This document shows, one piece after another, positions 50,732 through 59,835 of a stretch of 64,000 bases of DNA. The notes below the pieces were generated by a model. It saw only the letters and a list, made by a program, of their open reading frames with translations, searched no databases and was not told the origin of the DNA. The first letter of the stretch is position 1; each line of letters begins with the position of its first letter. The stretch comes from an uncultured Collinsella sp. Its GTDB lineage: Bacteria > Actinomycetota > Coriobacteriia > Coriobacteriales > Coriobacteriaceae. Location of the stretch: assembly GCA_900541885.1 (NCBI GenBank), contig UQKW01000005.1:1-64000 (forward strand), read 5' to 3'. Made by a program: the position numbers and the translations under genes.

Positions 50732-50979
50732 TTAGTATTCGATGCCTTGGCGGGCTAGGAGACCTTCATCGAAGTAGTGTTTGACGGGGCGCATTTCGGT
50801 TACTAGGTCGGCAAGGTCGGCGAGGGGTAGCAAGCCGCGGCCGGGGAGCACGAGCTCCGTGGTGGCGGGCTTTATCGCAACCAGTTCCTCGACATCCTCT
50901 CGCGCCCCAAAGCAGCCGTCGTCTTGCCCTTGCCGTCGCCTGTATAGATTTGAACCTTGCCGACTTACAGTGATGCCAT
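50732..50979 (-). pseudogene. Decayed cob(I)alamin adenosyltransferase gene (CobO/BtuR type)
   Basis: Read on the reverse strand from an ATG at 50979 preceded by GAAAGGACAG: after four codons there is an in-frame TAA, then VGKVQIYTGDGKGKTTAALG, the P-loop of CobO/BtuR. Soon afterwards the frame shifts and resumes as LADLVTEMRPVKHYFDEGLL, ending QGIEY at a TAA (50732-50734), the family's normal C-terminus. About 100 central codons are missing. Three lesions (nonsense, internal deletion, frameshift) make this a pseudogene. The enzyme would have adenosylated corrinoids. Confidence 0.85.
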
Positions 50980-51056
50980 CTCTGTCCTTTCGTGCCCGGC
51001 GTCGGTTTATCGTCGCTCGGGTTGGGTATTCTAGAAACCATTATCAACCCCAGTAG

Positions 51057-52964
51057 ATGGAGTTCAAGCAGATGGAGATGGATGACAACAAGCGTAGACG
51101 GAATATGATCCTCTACGTGCTCATCGCCTTCGTCGTCTACCTCGTGCTCTCGACCGTTCTGTTCCCCAACATCGGTCACACGCAGCAGATTACGAAGACC
51201 GATTACTCGACGTTTGTCAAGGCGCTCGATAAGAAGAGTGTCGACAAGGTCGAGTACAACACGGACGATTACTCGATTTGTTACACCAAGAAGGGCGAGG
51301 ACGAGAACATCGCCTATAAGACGACCGGTGTGCCGAACGATGCGGGCTTTACCGATCGCGTGCTTGAGTCTGGCGCTTCGCTGGAGTCGGTCGTTCCCGA
51401 TAAAAACTCGGGTTTGATGACCTACTACCTGCTCACACTCATTCTTCCCATGGCGATTTTCTTCCTCATCGGTTGGTGGCTCAACCGCCGCATGAAGAAG
51501 GCTATGGGCGATGACGGCCCGTCGATGAACTTTGGCGGCGGCGGTTTTGGCGGCCGCGGACTGGGTAAGTCCGGCGCGCGCGTGATCGCCTCCAAGGACG
51601 TGGGCGTGACCTTTAAGGACGTCGCCGGCCAGGAAGAGGCCAAGGAGTCTCTCAAGGAGGTCGTCGACTTTCTGGAGAAGCCGCAGCGCTACGAGGAGAT
51701 CGGCGCCAAGCTGCCGCGCGGTGCTCTCCTTGTTGGCCCTCCGGGTACCGGTAAGACCCTGCTAGCCAAGGCTGTTGCCGGCGAAGCTGGTGTTCCGTTC
51801 TTTAGCATTTCGGGTTCTGAGTTCGTCGAGATGTTCGTCGGCCGTGGCGCCGCCAAGGTGCGCGACCTGTTTAAGCAGGCCAAGGAAAAGGCCCCGTGCA
51901 TTGTGTTTATCGACGAGATCGATACCATCGGCAAAAAGCGTGACGGCGGCGGCTTTAGCGGCAACGACGAGCGCGAGCAGACGCTCAATCAGTTGCTGAC
52001 CGAGATGGATGGCTTCGATAACCACAAGGGTATCGTTGTCCTCGCTGCCACCAACCGTCCCGACAGCCTCGATCCGGCCCTGCTGCGCCCCGGTCGTTTT
52101 GACCGCCGCATTCCCGTTGAGCTGCCCGATCTGACCGGTCGTAAGAACATTCTTGAGCTGCATGCCAAGAGCGTGAAGACGCAGCCGCCGATCGACCTGA
52201 CCGCGATTGCCCGCGCCACGCCCGGTGCCTCGGGCGCTGACCTGGCCAATATCATCAACGAGGGCGCCCTGCGTGCCGTTCGCGAGGGTCGCAAGCGTGC
52301 AACCCAGGACGACTTCGAGGAGTCGGTGGAGGTCGTCATCGCCGGCCAGCAGCGTAAGTCCACGGTGCTGTCCGACCACGAGAAGCAGGTTGTTTCTTAC
52401 CACGAGATCGGCCATGCCATCGTTGCCGCCCGCCAGAAGGGCTCTGCACCGGTCACGAAGATCACCATCGTGCCGCGCACGAGCGGTGCTCTGGGCTACA
52501 CCATGCAGGTCGAGGAGGATGAGCGCTTCCTGACCACGCGCCAGGAGGTCCTGGACAAGCTCGCCGTCTATTGCGGTGGCCGTGCAGCCGAGGAGCTCAT
52601 CTTTGGTGAGATGACGACCGGCGCCGCCAACGATATCGAGCAGGCCACCAAGCTCGCCCGTAACATGGTGACGCGCTTTGGTATGTCCGATGAGTTTGGC
52701 ATGATGGCACTCGGTACCGTTCAGAATGCGTACCTTAACCAGGACACGTCGCTCACCTGCGCCCCCGGTACGGCCGAGCGCGTGGACGCGATTGTCGCCA
52801 AGCTGATCGAGGATGCGCACGACCGCGCTCTGCAGATCCTCAAGGAGAACAAGTTTAAGCTCCATGAGCTGGCTCGTTATCTGTACAAGAAGGAGACCAT
52901 TACGGGTGAGGAGTTCATGAACCTCCTCACGCGCGAGAATCCGCTGATGCCCACGCAGCAGTAA
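51057..52964 (+). CDS. ftsH: ATP-dependent zinc metalloprotease FtsH
   Basis: A 635-residue membrane-bound AAA protease for quality control. Two membrane segments (about 17-33 and 120-143) flank an extracellular domain. The AAA domain has Walker A GPPGTGKTLLAKAV, Walker B CIVFIDEIDTIG and the SRH arginines, and the zinc protease motif HEIGH (in SYHEIGHAIVAA) follows. Alternative in-frame ATGs at 51072 and 51078 are possible; none has a clear ribosome-binding site. A strong terminator follows. Confidence 0.96.
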   Translation: MEFKQMEMDDNKRRRNMILYVLIAFVVYLVLSTVLFPNIGHTQQITKTDYSTFVKALDKKSVDKVEYNTDDYSICYTKKGEDENIAYKTTGVPNDAGFTDRVLESGASLESVVPDKNSGLMTYYLLTLILPMAIFFLIGWWLNRRMKKAMGDDGPSMNFGGGGFGGRGLGKSGARVIASKDVGVTFKDVAGQEEAKESLKEVVDFLEKPQRYEEIGAKLPRGALLVGPPGTGKTLLAKAVAGEAGVPFFSISGSEFVEMFVGRGAAKVRDLFKQAKEKAPCIVFIDEIDTIGKKRDGGGFSGNDEREQTLNQLLTEMDGFDNHKGIVVLAATNRPDSLDPALLRPGRFDRRIPVELPDLTGRKNILELHAKSVKTQPPIDLTAIARATPGASGADLANIINEGALRAVREGRKRATQDDFEESVEVVIAGQQRKSTVLSDHEKQVVSYHEIGHAIVAARQKGSAPVTKITIVPRTSGALGYTMQVEEDERFLTTRQEVLDKLAVYCGGRAAEELIFGEMTTGAANDIEQATKLARNMVTRFGMSDEFGMMALGTVQNAYLNQDTSLTCAPGTAERVDAIVAKLIEDAHDRALQILKENKFKLHELARYLYKKETITGEEFMNLLTRENPLMPTQQ

Positions 52965-52990
52965 AGCCGCGGCCGAGCCAGTAAACGCCG

Positions 52991-53028
52991 ACGCCCCATT
53001 TGAGCAGCTTACTCAAATGGGGCGTTTT
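52991..53028 (+). terminator. ftsH intrinsic terminator
   Basis: A perfect 14-bp stem, ACGCCCCATTTGAG with CTCAAATGGGGCGT (53012-53025), loop CAGCTTA, then TTT. Confidence 0.9.
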
Positions 53029-53045
53029 GCTTGAGAGGGATGGAA

Positions 53046-53501
53046 ATGAAGATCGTGGTGAGTGCCTGTTTGATGGGCGAGAGCTGCAAGTATAATGGGC
53101 TCGACAACTATCATCGCGAGTTGGTCGAGGCCTGCGAGCGTACAGGGACCGAGGTCCTCTTGGTGTGCCCTGAGGTCTTTGGCGGCCTGCCTACGCCGCG
53201 CAAGCCGTCCGAGATTGTGAACGGCGAGGTCTGTACCTGCGAGGGCGTGTCCGTTGACCTGGAATTTCGCCTAGGCGCCCAACGTGCGCTCGACATGTGC
53301 GAGCAGGCGGGCGGCCCGTCCGAGATTGCTGCGTGCGTCTTGCAGGACCGCAGTCCCTCGTGCGGCGCGGGTCGCATCTACGACGGTACCTTTAGCGGTA
53401 CGCTCACCGCGGGCAACGGCGTCTTCGTTGATCTGTTGCTGCGTCACGGCTATCGCGTTATACCAGCTAGCGAGTTCGACCCCAGCATGCTGGAGCAATA
53501 A
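53046..53501 (+). CDS. DUF523 family protein
   Basis: A 151-residue protein with the full DUF523 pattern: VVSACLMGESCKYNG, VCPEVFGGLPTPRKPSEI and VLQDRSPSCGAGRIYDG. The conserved Cys residues suggest a metal or redox site, but no function is established that I know of. The ATG at 53046 is eight bases after GAGGG; an ATG at 53040 is also in frame. It lies between the ftsH terminator and a convergent dehydrogenase gene. Confidence 0.88.
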   Translation: MKIVVSACLMGESCKYNGLDNYHRELVEACERTGTEVLLVCPEVFGGLPTPRKPSEIVNGEVCTCEGVSVDLEFRLGAQRALDMCEQAGGPSEIAACVLQDRSPSCGAGRIYDGTFSGTLTAGNGVFVDLLLRHGYRVIPASEFDPSMLEQ

Positions 53502-53540
53502 AAAACCACCACAAGGGCACTGCTCCCTTGTGGTGGTTTT
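53502..53540. terminator. Bidirectional terminator between DUF523 and the GldA-type gene
   Basis: A 16-bp perfect stem, AAAACCACCACAAGGG with CCCTTGTGGTGGTTTT (53525-53540), loop CACTGCT. The forward strand ends in TTTT and the reverse strand in a T-run reading into TTTTTTATTG, so it serves both convergent genes. A close relative lies at 61140. Confidence 0.92.
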
Positions 53541-53549
53541 GGGCTAGGC

Positions 53550-54632
53550 CTAGAGCGTGTGGCCGTAGGCGTTGGCGGCCTTGATGGCGGCGGCGAACTT
53601 TTCGTCGGTGAAGGGCTCCGGGTTGCCTTGCTTCCACTCGTTGGTGGCGTGTGCGTATTCGCACAGGGCAGGGATGTCGGCCTCGGAAAGTCCGACCTGC
53701 TCAAGCGTTACGGGCAGGCCCATCTGCTTGTTAAAGGCGGCGTAGCGTTCAAGGCTCTCGGTATCGCCCGTATAGGCAAACAGCACGAGCACGCCCAGGC
53801 TCACGACCTCACCGTGCAGATAGGTTCCCTCGCGCGGAATGCTGCACGTCGCATTGTAGAACGCGTGCGCCACGCTCGAGTTGTAGTAGTAATCGTTTTG
53901 GTTGGTCAGGTTCGAGACATAGCCCGTGTTGACCACGATGTCGAGCGCGATCTGCTTGACGGCCTCGCTCGACAGATTCCGGCGCACGTCCTCAAGACCC
54001 TGGACGCCATAAGTAAACAGAGGCTCGGAGCAGGTGTGGGCGAGTGCCAGGCCAAGGCCGGCGGTGTGCTCCAGGTTGCCGGCGCTCGTGGCGTACTCGA
54101 CCTCGGGCTGCTTGGACAGGGCGTCGCCCACGCCGGCCCAAAAGTACTCCGCCGGAGCTTCGGCGATAATCTTGGGGTTGATGAAGATATGCGCAGGTCG
54201 GTTGGGGTACGAATATCCCTCGAGCGAGCCGTCGTCGTTGTACACGACGGCAATGGCGGTCGCGGCCGAGCAGTTGGAACAGATCGTCGGGACGGTGAAG
54301 ACGATCTTCTTGAGCTCGATGGCTGCGGTCTTCACGGTGTCGAGTGCCTTGCCGCCGCCACAGGCGATAAGCACGTCTGCCTGCTGGCAAGCGGGGGAGT
54401 TCACGACCTTGGCGATATTGGCGCGCGTGCTGTTGGTGCCGTAGACGCGCGTCTCCAGAATCTCGACGTCGGTGCCTGCCAGCGCAGCCTCGATGCCCGG
54501 CAGCGCCGCAGCCAGGGCTCGCTTGCCGCCGATGATGGCGACCTTGGTCGTTCCGTACTCTGCCAGCGCGGCGGGCAACTCGGTAAAACAATCCTCGCCA
54601 ACGGTGTAGTCGCTCATTCCAATCGTGCGCAT
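53550..54632 (-). CDS. Iron/zinc-dependent alcohol dehydrogenase family (GldA-like)
   Basis: A 360-residue group III metal-dependent polyol dehydrogenase. The NAD site is IACGGGKALDTVKTAA (about 89-104). Metal ligands appear as Asp170 (GVGDALSK), His256 (SSVAHAFYN) and His273 (LHGEVVSLG), the glycerol dehydrogenase set. The substrate is unproven; glycerol or a related polyol is the family expectation. The ATG at 54632 follows AGAAGG. It is divergent from the ileS T-box and has no dihydroxyacetone kinase partner nearby. Confidence 0.85.
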   Translation of the reverse strand: MRTIGMSDYTVGEDCFTELPAALAEYGTTKVAIIGGKRALAAALPGIEAALAGTDVEILETRVYGTNSTRANIAKVVNSPACQQADVLIACGGGKALDTVKTAAIELKKIVFTVPTICSNCSAATAIAVVYNDDGSLEGYSYPNRPAHIFINPKIIAEAPAEYFWAGVGDALSKQPEVEYATSAGNLEHTAGLGLALAHTCSEPLFTYGVQGLEDVRRNLSSEAVKQIALDIVVNTGYVSNLTNQNDYYYNSSVAHAFYNATCSIPREGTYLHGEVVSLGVLVLFAYTGDTESLERYAAFNKQMGLPVTLEQVGLSEADIPALCEYAHATNEWKQGNPEPFTDEKFAAAIKAANAYGHTL

Positions 54633-54771
54633 AGCAACCTTCTTTCGTTCGATAAAGTGCTTTCAGGTATTTTGCTCCAAGAGAAGGTCCACAGCCGCGA
54701 GAAATTTCGAACGTATAAAACCAGTGTTGAGGGTTTTTCGCCGGCGCTGAACGTGCTAGCATACTCCGCAT

Positions 54772-55075
54772 AAGCGTTGATGGGGACGAGTAGTCGGCCG
54801 TCCGCATGCTACAGAGAGCGGGGAGCGCTGAGAACCCGTGCATGCGACCGATGAAAATCACCCCGGAGCTGCGGTCCCAACGGACGTGCCGCGCAGGTTC
54901 GTCTTAGTAGACATCGCCGAGATGGTCGTCGATACAGACCAGCCGAGTAACGGATGCGAGCGCGCGGCGACGCGAGCGAGGGCATCTAAGCTGGGTGGTT
55001 AAGCGAAGAGCTTTTACGGACAGACTGTCCGTTTTGTGGCGCTTCGTCCCAGCTTGTAGGGACGGGCGCTTTTTT
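54772..55075 (+). promoter_or_regulatory. T-box riboswitch of ileS
   Basis: The roughly 300-base leader shows T-box features: distal Stem I sequence with CTACAGAGAGCGGGGAGCG and CTGAGAACCCG, a candidate Ile specifier ATC at 54857-54859 (in ATGAAAATCACC), and the antiterminator core CTGGGTGGTTAAGCG, whose TGGT (54996-54999) can pair with the tRNA ACCA end. A terminator (55039-55069, stem CGTCCC/GGGACG plus GCGC/GCGC, then six T) ends 44 bases before the GTG. Uncharged tRNA-Ile should allow readthrough. The 140 bases upstream hold the divergent promoters, with no hexamer I would fix. Confidence 0.88.
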
Positions 55076-55118
55076 GGTGCCCAGAGGGCGTGCGCGCCCA
55101 TGACAAGAAAGGGGTACC

Positions 55119-57923
55119 GTGGCAAACGAGTACAAGCAGACGATGAATCTGCCCAAAACCGGATTTCCCATGCGTGCCGGTCTTTCCAAGTCCGAGCCAA
55201 AGCGACTCAAGGACTGGCAGGACAACAAGGTCTACGAGCAAGTTCTAAAGAAGAACGAGGGTCACAAGAAGTTCGTGCTGCACGACGGCCCTCCGTACGC
55301 CAACGGCCCGATCCACATCGGCCACGCCATGAACAAGATCTCCAAGGACATGATCAACCGTTACTGGATGATGCAGGGCTATGAGGTTCCCTATGTTCCC
55401 GGTTGGGACTGCCACGGTCAGCCGATCGAACATAAGGTCGAGGAGAAGCTCGGCACCGAGAAGTTCAACCAGACCTCCACGGCTAAGATCCGCGAGCTTT
55501 GCAACAAGTTCGCTGTCGAGAACATCGAGCTCCAGAAGGCTGGCTTCCGTCGCCTTGGCGTGCTTGGCGACTGGGACAACCCGTATCTGACGCTCTATCA
55601 CCAGCATGACGCCGCCGACATTGAGGTCTTCAAGGCCATGTTCGACAAGGGCATGATCTATCGCGGCCACAAGCCCGTCCACTGGTGCAAGCACTGCCAC
55701 ACCGCGCTGGCCGAGGCTGAGATCGAGTACTCCGACGAGACGAGCCCGTCCATCTTCGTGCGCTTTGAGATGACCTCCAAGCCCGCCGGTCTCGAGAACT
55801 TCGACGGCCCGGTCGACTTTATCATCTGGACGACCACGCCGTGGACCATCCCCTCCGACCAGGCAGTTTCCCTCAAGCCCGGCGCCGCCTACGTCGCCGT
55901 TGAGCACGACGGCCGCGCCGAGGTCATGCTCGAGGACCTGGCTCCTAAGTGCTGCGAGGAGTTTGGCTGGGAGTACACTCCGGTTATGGTCGACGGCAAG
56001 CCCTATGTGGTTCCCGCCGAGACCTTCCACCACATCCACTACAAGCAGCCGATCTTCGACGGTGTCGAGGGCGTGGCGCTGCTGGCCGATTACGTCGGTG
56101 TCGATGACGGTACCGGTATTGTCCACAACTCGCCCGGCCACGGCGTCGACGACTACTTTGCCTGCCTCAAGGAGGGCATCACCGACATCTGCATGCCGGT
56201 CGATGACGACGGCAAGTTCTACACCGGCGAGGAGTTTGGCACCGGCGGCCCCTTCAGCGGCATGGATACCGACGAGGCCAACCCGCACATCATCGAGTTC
56301 CTGCGCGAGCGCGGCACCCTGGTCCTCGAGAAGAAGATCACGCACAGCTATCCGCACTGCTGGCGCTGCAAGCACCCGGTGCTCTTCCGTGCTACCGACC
56401 AGTGGTTCGTCTCGATGGACAAGACCGGTCTGCGCGAGCAGGCTGGCAAAGAGGTCCGCGAGAACGTCAAGTGGTATCCGGCTCACGCCGCCAACCGCAT
56501 CGGCGCCATGGTCGAGCAGCGTCCCGACTGGTGCATCAGCCGTCAGCGCAACTGGGGCGTGCCTATCCCCAGCTACACTTGCGCCGACTGCGGCGAGAAG
56601 GTCATGAACGACGCCACGCTCGACGCCGTCATCAAGCTCTTCCACGAGAAGGGCTCCGACGCCTGGTTCACCGACGCTCCCGAGAGCTACCTGGGCGAGG
56701 CTTGCGTTTGCCCCAAGTGTGGCGGCCATCACCTCAAGGCTGATAAGGACATTCTCGACGTGTGGTGGGACTCCGGCGTGTCCTGGAAGGCCGTCTGCGA
56801 GTATCGACCCGAGCTTGAGTACCCGGCTGACGTGTATCTCGAGGGCTCCGACCAGCATCGCGGTTGGTTCCAGAGCTCGCTGCTCACCTCGGTGGGTGCC
56901 AACGGCCATGCTCCGTACAAGGCGGTCGTCTCGCAGGGCTTCACGCTCGATGGCCAGGGCCGCAAGATGTCCAAGTCGCTCGGCAACGTCATCGACCCCA
57001 ACAAGGTCTGCGACGAGATGGGCGCCGACATCATCCGTCTGTGGGTTGCTTCCGTCGACACCAGCTCCGACGTCTCCATCGACCACGAGATTCTCGCTCG
57101 TACGTCTGATGCCTACCGTCGTTTCCGCAACACGCTGCGCTTCCTGCTCTCCGAGCTCGAGGGCCAGTTTGAGCCCGAGACCGACGGCGTCGCCTTTGCC
57201 GACCTGCTGCCGCTCGATAAGCTCATGGTTGCCCGCCTGACCCAGGTCCAGGCCGAGGTCGACGACGCTTACGCCAGCTACGAGTTCCCGCGCGCTTACC
57301 GTGCGCTTTACGACTTCGTGGTTACCGAGCTCTCCAACGTGTACCTCGACGCCCTGAAGGACCGTCTGTACTGCGAGAAGCCCGGCTCGCTCGAGCGCCG
57401 CAGCGCTCAGACCGTGCTCGCCGAGCTCTTCTCGATGCTCATGCGCGACCTGCAGCCGATCCTGTCCTACACGGTTGACGAGGCCATGGCATATGCGCCC
57501 GCCGGCTGCGTCGATCACCAGAAGTACGCCGCGCTGCTCGATTGGTACAAGTCGCCCATCACGGTCGACGAGGCCAATGAGTTTGAGGGCGTGCTCGAGG
57601 CTTCGCTCGAGCTCCGTAGCGCCGTGACCAAGGCCCTTGAGGATGCCCGTTCTGCCGGCACCTTCACTAAGAGCCAGCAGGTCCGCGTCAAGGCGGTCGT
57701 TCCCGCCGAGATGTACGCGCTGCTGACCGGTGATAAGGCCGTCGACCTGGCCGAGTTCTACATCGTCTCCGATGTTGAGCTGACCCAGGGCGAGGAACTC
57801 TCCGTTGCCATTGAAGCTGCCGAGGGCGAGTGCTGCGACCGTTGCTGGAACTACCGCACCACCGTTGGCGAGTACAACGGCCACGTTCATATTTGCAAGC
57901 GCTGCGCGGAGGCGCTGAACTAG
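55119..57923 (+). CDS. ileS: Isoleucyl-tRNA synthetase
   Basis: A 934-residue class I synthetase charging tRNA-Ile. The HIGH motif reads HIGH in GPIHIGHAMNK, the CP1 editing domain follows, the KMSKS motif is GRKMSKSLGN, and the C-terminal zinc finger is CCDRCWNYR...HICKRCAEAL. This is the bacterial short (IleRS1-like) type by the C-terminal zinc finger. The GTG start follows AAGAAAGGGGTACC. Controlled by the T-box upstream. Confidence 0.97.
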   Translation: MANEYKQTMNLPKTGFPMRAGLSKSEPKRLKDWQDNKVYEQVLKKNEGHKKFVLHDGPPYANGPIHIGHAMNKISKDMINRYWMMQGYEVPYVPGWDCHGQPIEHKVEEKLGTEKFNQTSTAKIRELCNKFAVENIELQKAGFRRLGVLGDWDNPYLTLYHQHDAADIEVFKAMFDKGMIYRGHKPVHWCKHCHTALAEAEIEYSDETSPSIFVRFEMTSKPAGLENFDGPVDFIIWTTTPWTIPSDQAVSLKPGAAYVAVEHDGRAEVMLEDLAPKCCEEFGWEYTPVMVDGKPYVVPAETFHHIHYKQPIFDGVEGVALLADYVGVDDGTGIVHNSPGHGVDDYFACLKEGITDICMPVDDDGKFYTGEEFGTGGPFSGMDTDEANPHIIEFLRERGTLVLEKKITHSYPHCWRCKHPVLFRATDQWFVSMDKTGLREQAGKEVRENVKWYPAHAANRIGAMVEQRPDWCISRQRNWGVPIPSYTCADCGEKVMNDATLDAVIKLFHEKGSDAWFTDAPESYLGEACVCPKCGGHHLKADKDILDVWWDSGVSWKAVCEYRPELEYPADVYLEGSDQHRGWFQSSLLTSVGANGHAPYKAVVSQGFTLDGQGRKMSKSLGNVIDPNKVCDEMGADIIRLWVASVDTSSDVSIDHEILARTSDAYRRFRNTLRFLLSELEGQFEPETDGVAFADLLPLDKLMVARLTQVQAEVDDAYASYEFPRAYRALYDFVVTELSNVYLDALKDRLYCEKPGSLERRSAQTVLAELFSMLMRDLQPILSYTVDEAMAYAPAGCVDHQKYAALLDWYKSPITVDEANEFEGVLEASLELRSAVTKALEDARSAGTFTKSQQVRVKAVVPAEMYALLTGDKAVDLAEFYIVSDVELTQGEELSVAIEAAEGECCDRCWNYRTTVGEYNGHVHICKRCAEALN

Positions 57924-57924
57924 C

Positions 57925-57971
57925 CGTTGGGGACGTTCTTAAACGACTGTCAAACAAGAACGTCCCCAACG
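57925..57971. repeat. Perfect inverted repeat with GGGGACGTTCTT arms after ileS
   Basis: CGTTGGGGACGTTCTT (57925-57940) and its exact reverse complement (57956-57971) flank a 15-base loop ending GTCAAAC. It starts one base after the ileS stop. The GTCAAACAAG junction is shared with the repeat at 50626, and the GGGGACGT core with the palindrome at 30352. Confidence 0.65.
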
Positions 57972-57989
57972 TCAACTTTTGTCACGTCC

Positions 57990-58028
57990 AAGCGGCATTC
58001 TGTTTTTCGGAATGCCGCTTTCGTTTTT
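57990..58028 (+). terminator. ileS terminator
   Basis: AAGCGGCATTC (57990-58000) pairs with GAATGCCGCTT (58010-58020), followed by TCGTTTTT. It lies 18 bases after the inverted repeat. Confidence 0.85.
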
Positions 58029-58140
58029 AGCTGGTTATTTCGCTAGCGTTGGTGAATATGCTGCGCGTTTGGCGTTTGTCACTATAAGATGATTACTTGC
58101 ATTAAACGGAATTCGATGTTCTTGAGGGTAGGGGATTGAT

Positions 58141-58740
58141 TTGGGTCGTGCTGGGGATATGACGCCGTCTTTGCGTTGGCGGTTGGGTGTTGCTGGTGGG
58201 GTGGCGCTCGTTGTGCTGCTTGTTGACCAGTTGACCAAGCTTGCGGTTCGTGCCGTGGGCGATGCACTGCATGTGACCGTCATCCCCGGCGTGATCGACT
58301 TCCTGTTTGTCCGCAATATCGGCGCTGCCTTTAGCATGGGCGAGGGGCATGGCATCGCGTTTGCCGTGCTGGCGCTGGCGGTCATTGTCGCTATTGCCGT
58401 GTACCTCATTCGTGCACCCCAGCTCGCCCATCTTGAGGTTGTGGGCATGGCGATGGTTGCGGGCGGTGCTATCGGCAACGCTATCGATCGTTTGGCCTTT
58501 GGCTTCGTGACCGATTTTATTGCCACCACCTTCATCGACTTCCCCGTCTTCAATGTGGCCGATATCGGCATTACCTTGGGCGTCGTGCTCGCCCTCTTCG
58601 GATACATGTTCTTGAGCCCCGCGGCCCGCGAGGTTGATGCGACTGCCGAGCTCAATGCCCGTGATGAGGCCCGCGCTAAGCGCAAGGCCAAGCAGCGTGG
58701 GGAGCGTGCCCGCAAGATTCGCGAAAGGAATGAGCGTTAA
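58141..58740 (+). CDS. lspA: Lipoprotein signal peptidase
   Basis: A 199-residue membrane aspartyl protease that cleaves prolipoproteins such as the CotH-type lipoprotein in this window. Four membrane helices are seen. The catalytic Asps lie in GGAIGNAIDRLAFGFVTDFI and FNVADIGITLG. The C-terminal 40 residues form a basic Arg/Lys/Glu-rich tail beyond the normal end. TTG at 58141 with TAGGGGAT upstream, or ATG at 58159, are both possible starts. The stop shares a base with rluD. Confidence 0.93.
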   Translation: MGRAGDMTPSLRWRLGVAGGVALVVLLVDQLTKLAVRAVGDALHVTVIPGVIDFLFVRNIGAAFSMGEGHGIAFAVLALAVIVAIAVYLIRAPQLAHLEVVGMAMVAGGAIGNAIDRLAFGFVTDFIATTFIDFPVFNVADIGITLGVVLALFGYMFLSPAAREVDATAELNARDEARAKRKAKQRGERARKIRERNER

Positions 58741-59753
58741 TGGCCGACATCCATATTCTTGTTGCCGACGATTGCTCTGGCCAGCGTCTCGACGCCTTTC
58801 TGGGTGCCAACGACGGCTGCCCCACGCGCTCTGCCTGCGCGCATCTGATCGAGGGAGGCGCCGTTGCCGTCAACGGTGAGACCTGCCTGTCAAAAAAGTA
58901 TGCCGTGCGCTCCGGCGACCGCATTTCGGTCGATCTGCCCGAGCCACACGACCCGACCGACGTGATTCCCGAGGCCATTCCTCTCGATATCCGCTACGAA
59001 GACGACTACCTTATCGTGCTCTCCAAGCAGCGCGGCCTGGTGTGTCATCCCGCCCATGGCCACGAGAGCGGCACTCTTGCAAACGCTCTGGTCTACCACT
59101 GCGGTATCGATCATCTTGGTACCGTGCAGGGTGAGGACCGACCCGGCATCGTGCATCGCCTGGATCGTGATACCTCGGGCCTTATGCTCGCGGCAAAAGA
59201 CGACGACACCCAGCGCGCGCTTCAAAATCTTATCCGCACGCGCACGCTCGACCGTCGCTATATCACGCTTGTCCACGGTCACATCGCCATGGACGAGGGC
59301 ACCATCAATACCGGTATCGCCCGTTCCACGCGCGACCGCGTCAAGATGGCGGTTTCCGATGACCCCTTTGCGCGCCAGGCCATCACGACCTTTAAGGTCC
59401 TCGAGCGCTTCGATTCCACGCGTTTCGACGACGGCTATACGCTCGTCGAGTGCCACCTGTTTACGGGCCGCACACATCAGATTCGCGTGCATATGCGCCA
59501 TATCAACCACGCCTGCGTGGGCGATCCGCTCTACGGTAAGTGCGATGCGCGTGCCGATCAGGGTCTGACCAGGCAATTCCTTCATTCCTGGCGCGTCGCA
59601 TTCGACCATCCCGTGACGGGTGAGCTCATCGAATGCCGCGACGAGCTGCCTTGGGATCTCGCTGCGGTTCTTGACGACCTGGCCCCGCGCTCGCTTGGCC
59701 GCACCGCCGCCGGCGACGACATCGTCCCGCAGCTTGGCCTTCTCGAAGCCTAG
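58740..59753 (+). CDS. rluD: Ribosomal large-subunit pseudouridine synthase, RluD family
   Basis: A 337-residue RluA/RluD-type enzyme. The N-terminal S4 RNA-binding domain (RLDAFLGA) is followed by the catalytic signature HRLDRDTSGLMLAAK with the nucleophilic Asp, then RTHQIRVHMRHI. The lspA-rluD pairing with overlap is conserved in many bacteria. The exact rRNA position is not deducible, so the symbol denotes the family. Confidence 0.92.
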   Translation: MADIHILVADDCSGQRLDAFLGANDGCPTRSACAHLIEGGAVAVNGETCLSKKYAVRSGDRISVDLPEPHDPTDVIPEAIPLDIRYEDDYLIVLSKQRGLVCHPAHGHESGTLANALVYHCGIDHLGTVQGEDRPGIVHRLDRDTSGLMLAAKDDDTQRALQNLIRTRTLDRRYITLVHGHIAMDEGTINTGIARSTRDRVKMAVSDDPFARQAITTFKVLERFDSTRFDDGYTLVECHLFTGRTHQIRVHMRHINHACVGDPLYGKCDARADQGLTRQFLHSWRVAFDHPVTGELIECRDELPWDLAAVLDDLAPRSLGRTAAGDDIVPQLGLLEA

Positions 59754-59835
59754 CCGGTATTAGGTGGTTTCTTGAACTCGGTAAGCCTGCGGTAAGATAT
59801 ACGGTTGTTTACGTAACGCGTTCTCGGGAGCCTGC

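Noticed and set aside
50766..51179. Reverse-strand 137-codon frame over the ftsH upstream region
   Set aside because: It runs in a different frame through the cobalamin adenosyltransferase remnant and into ftsH, and its product has no recognisable domain.
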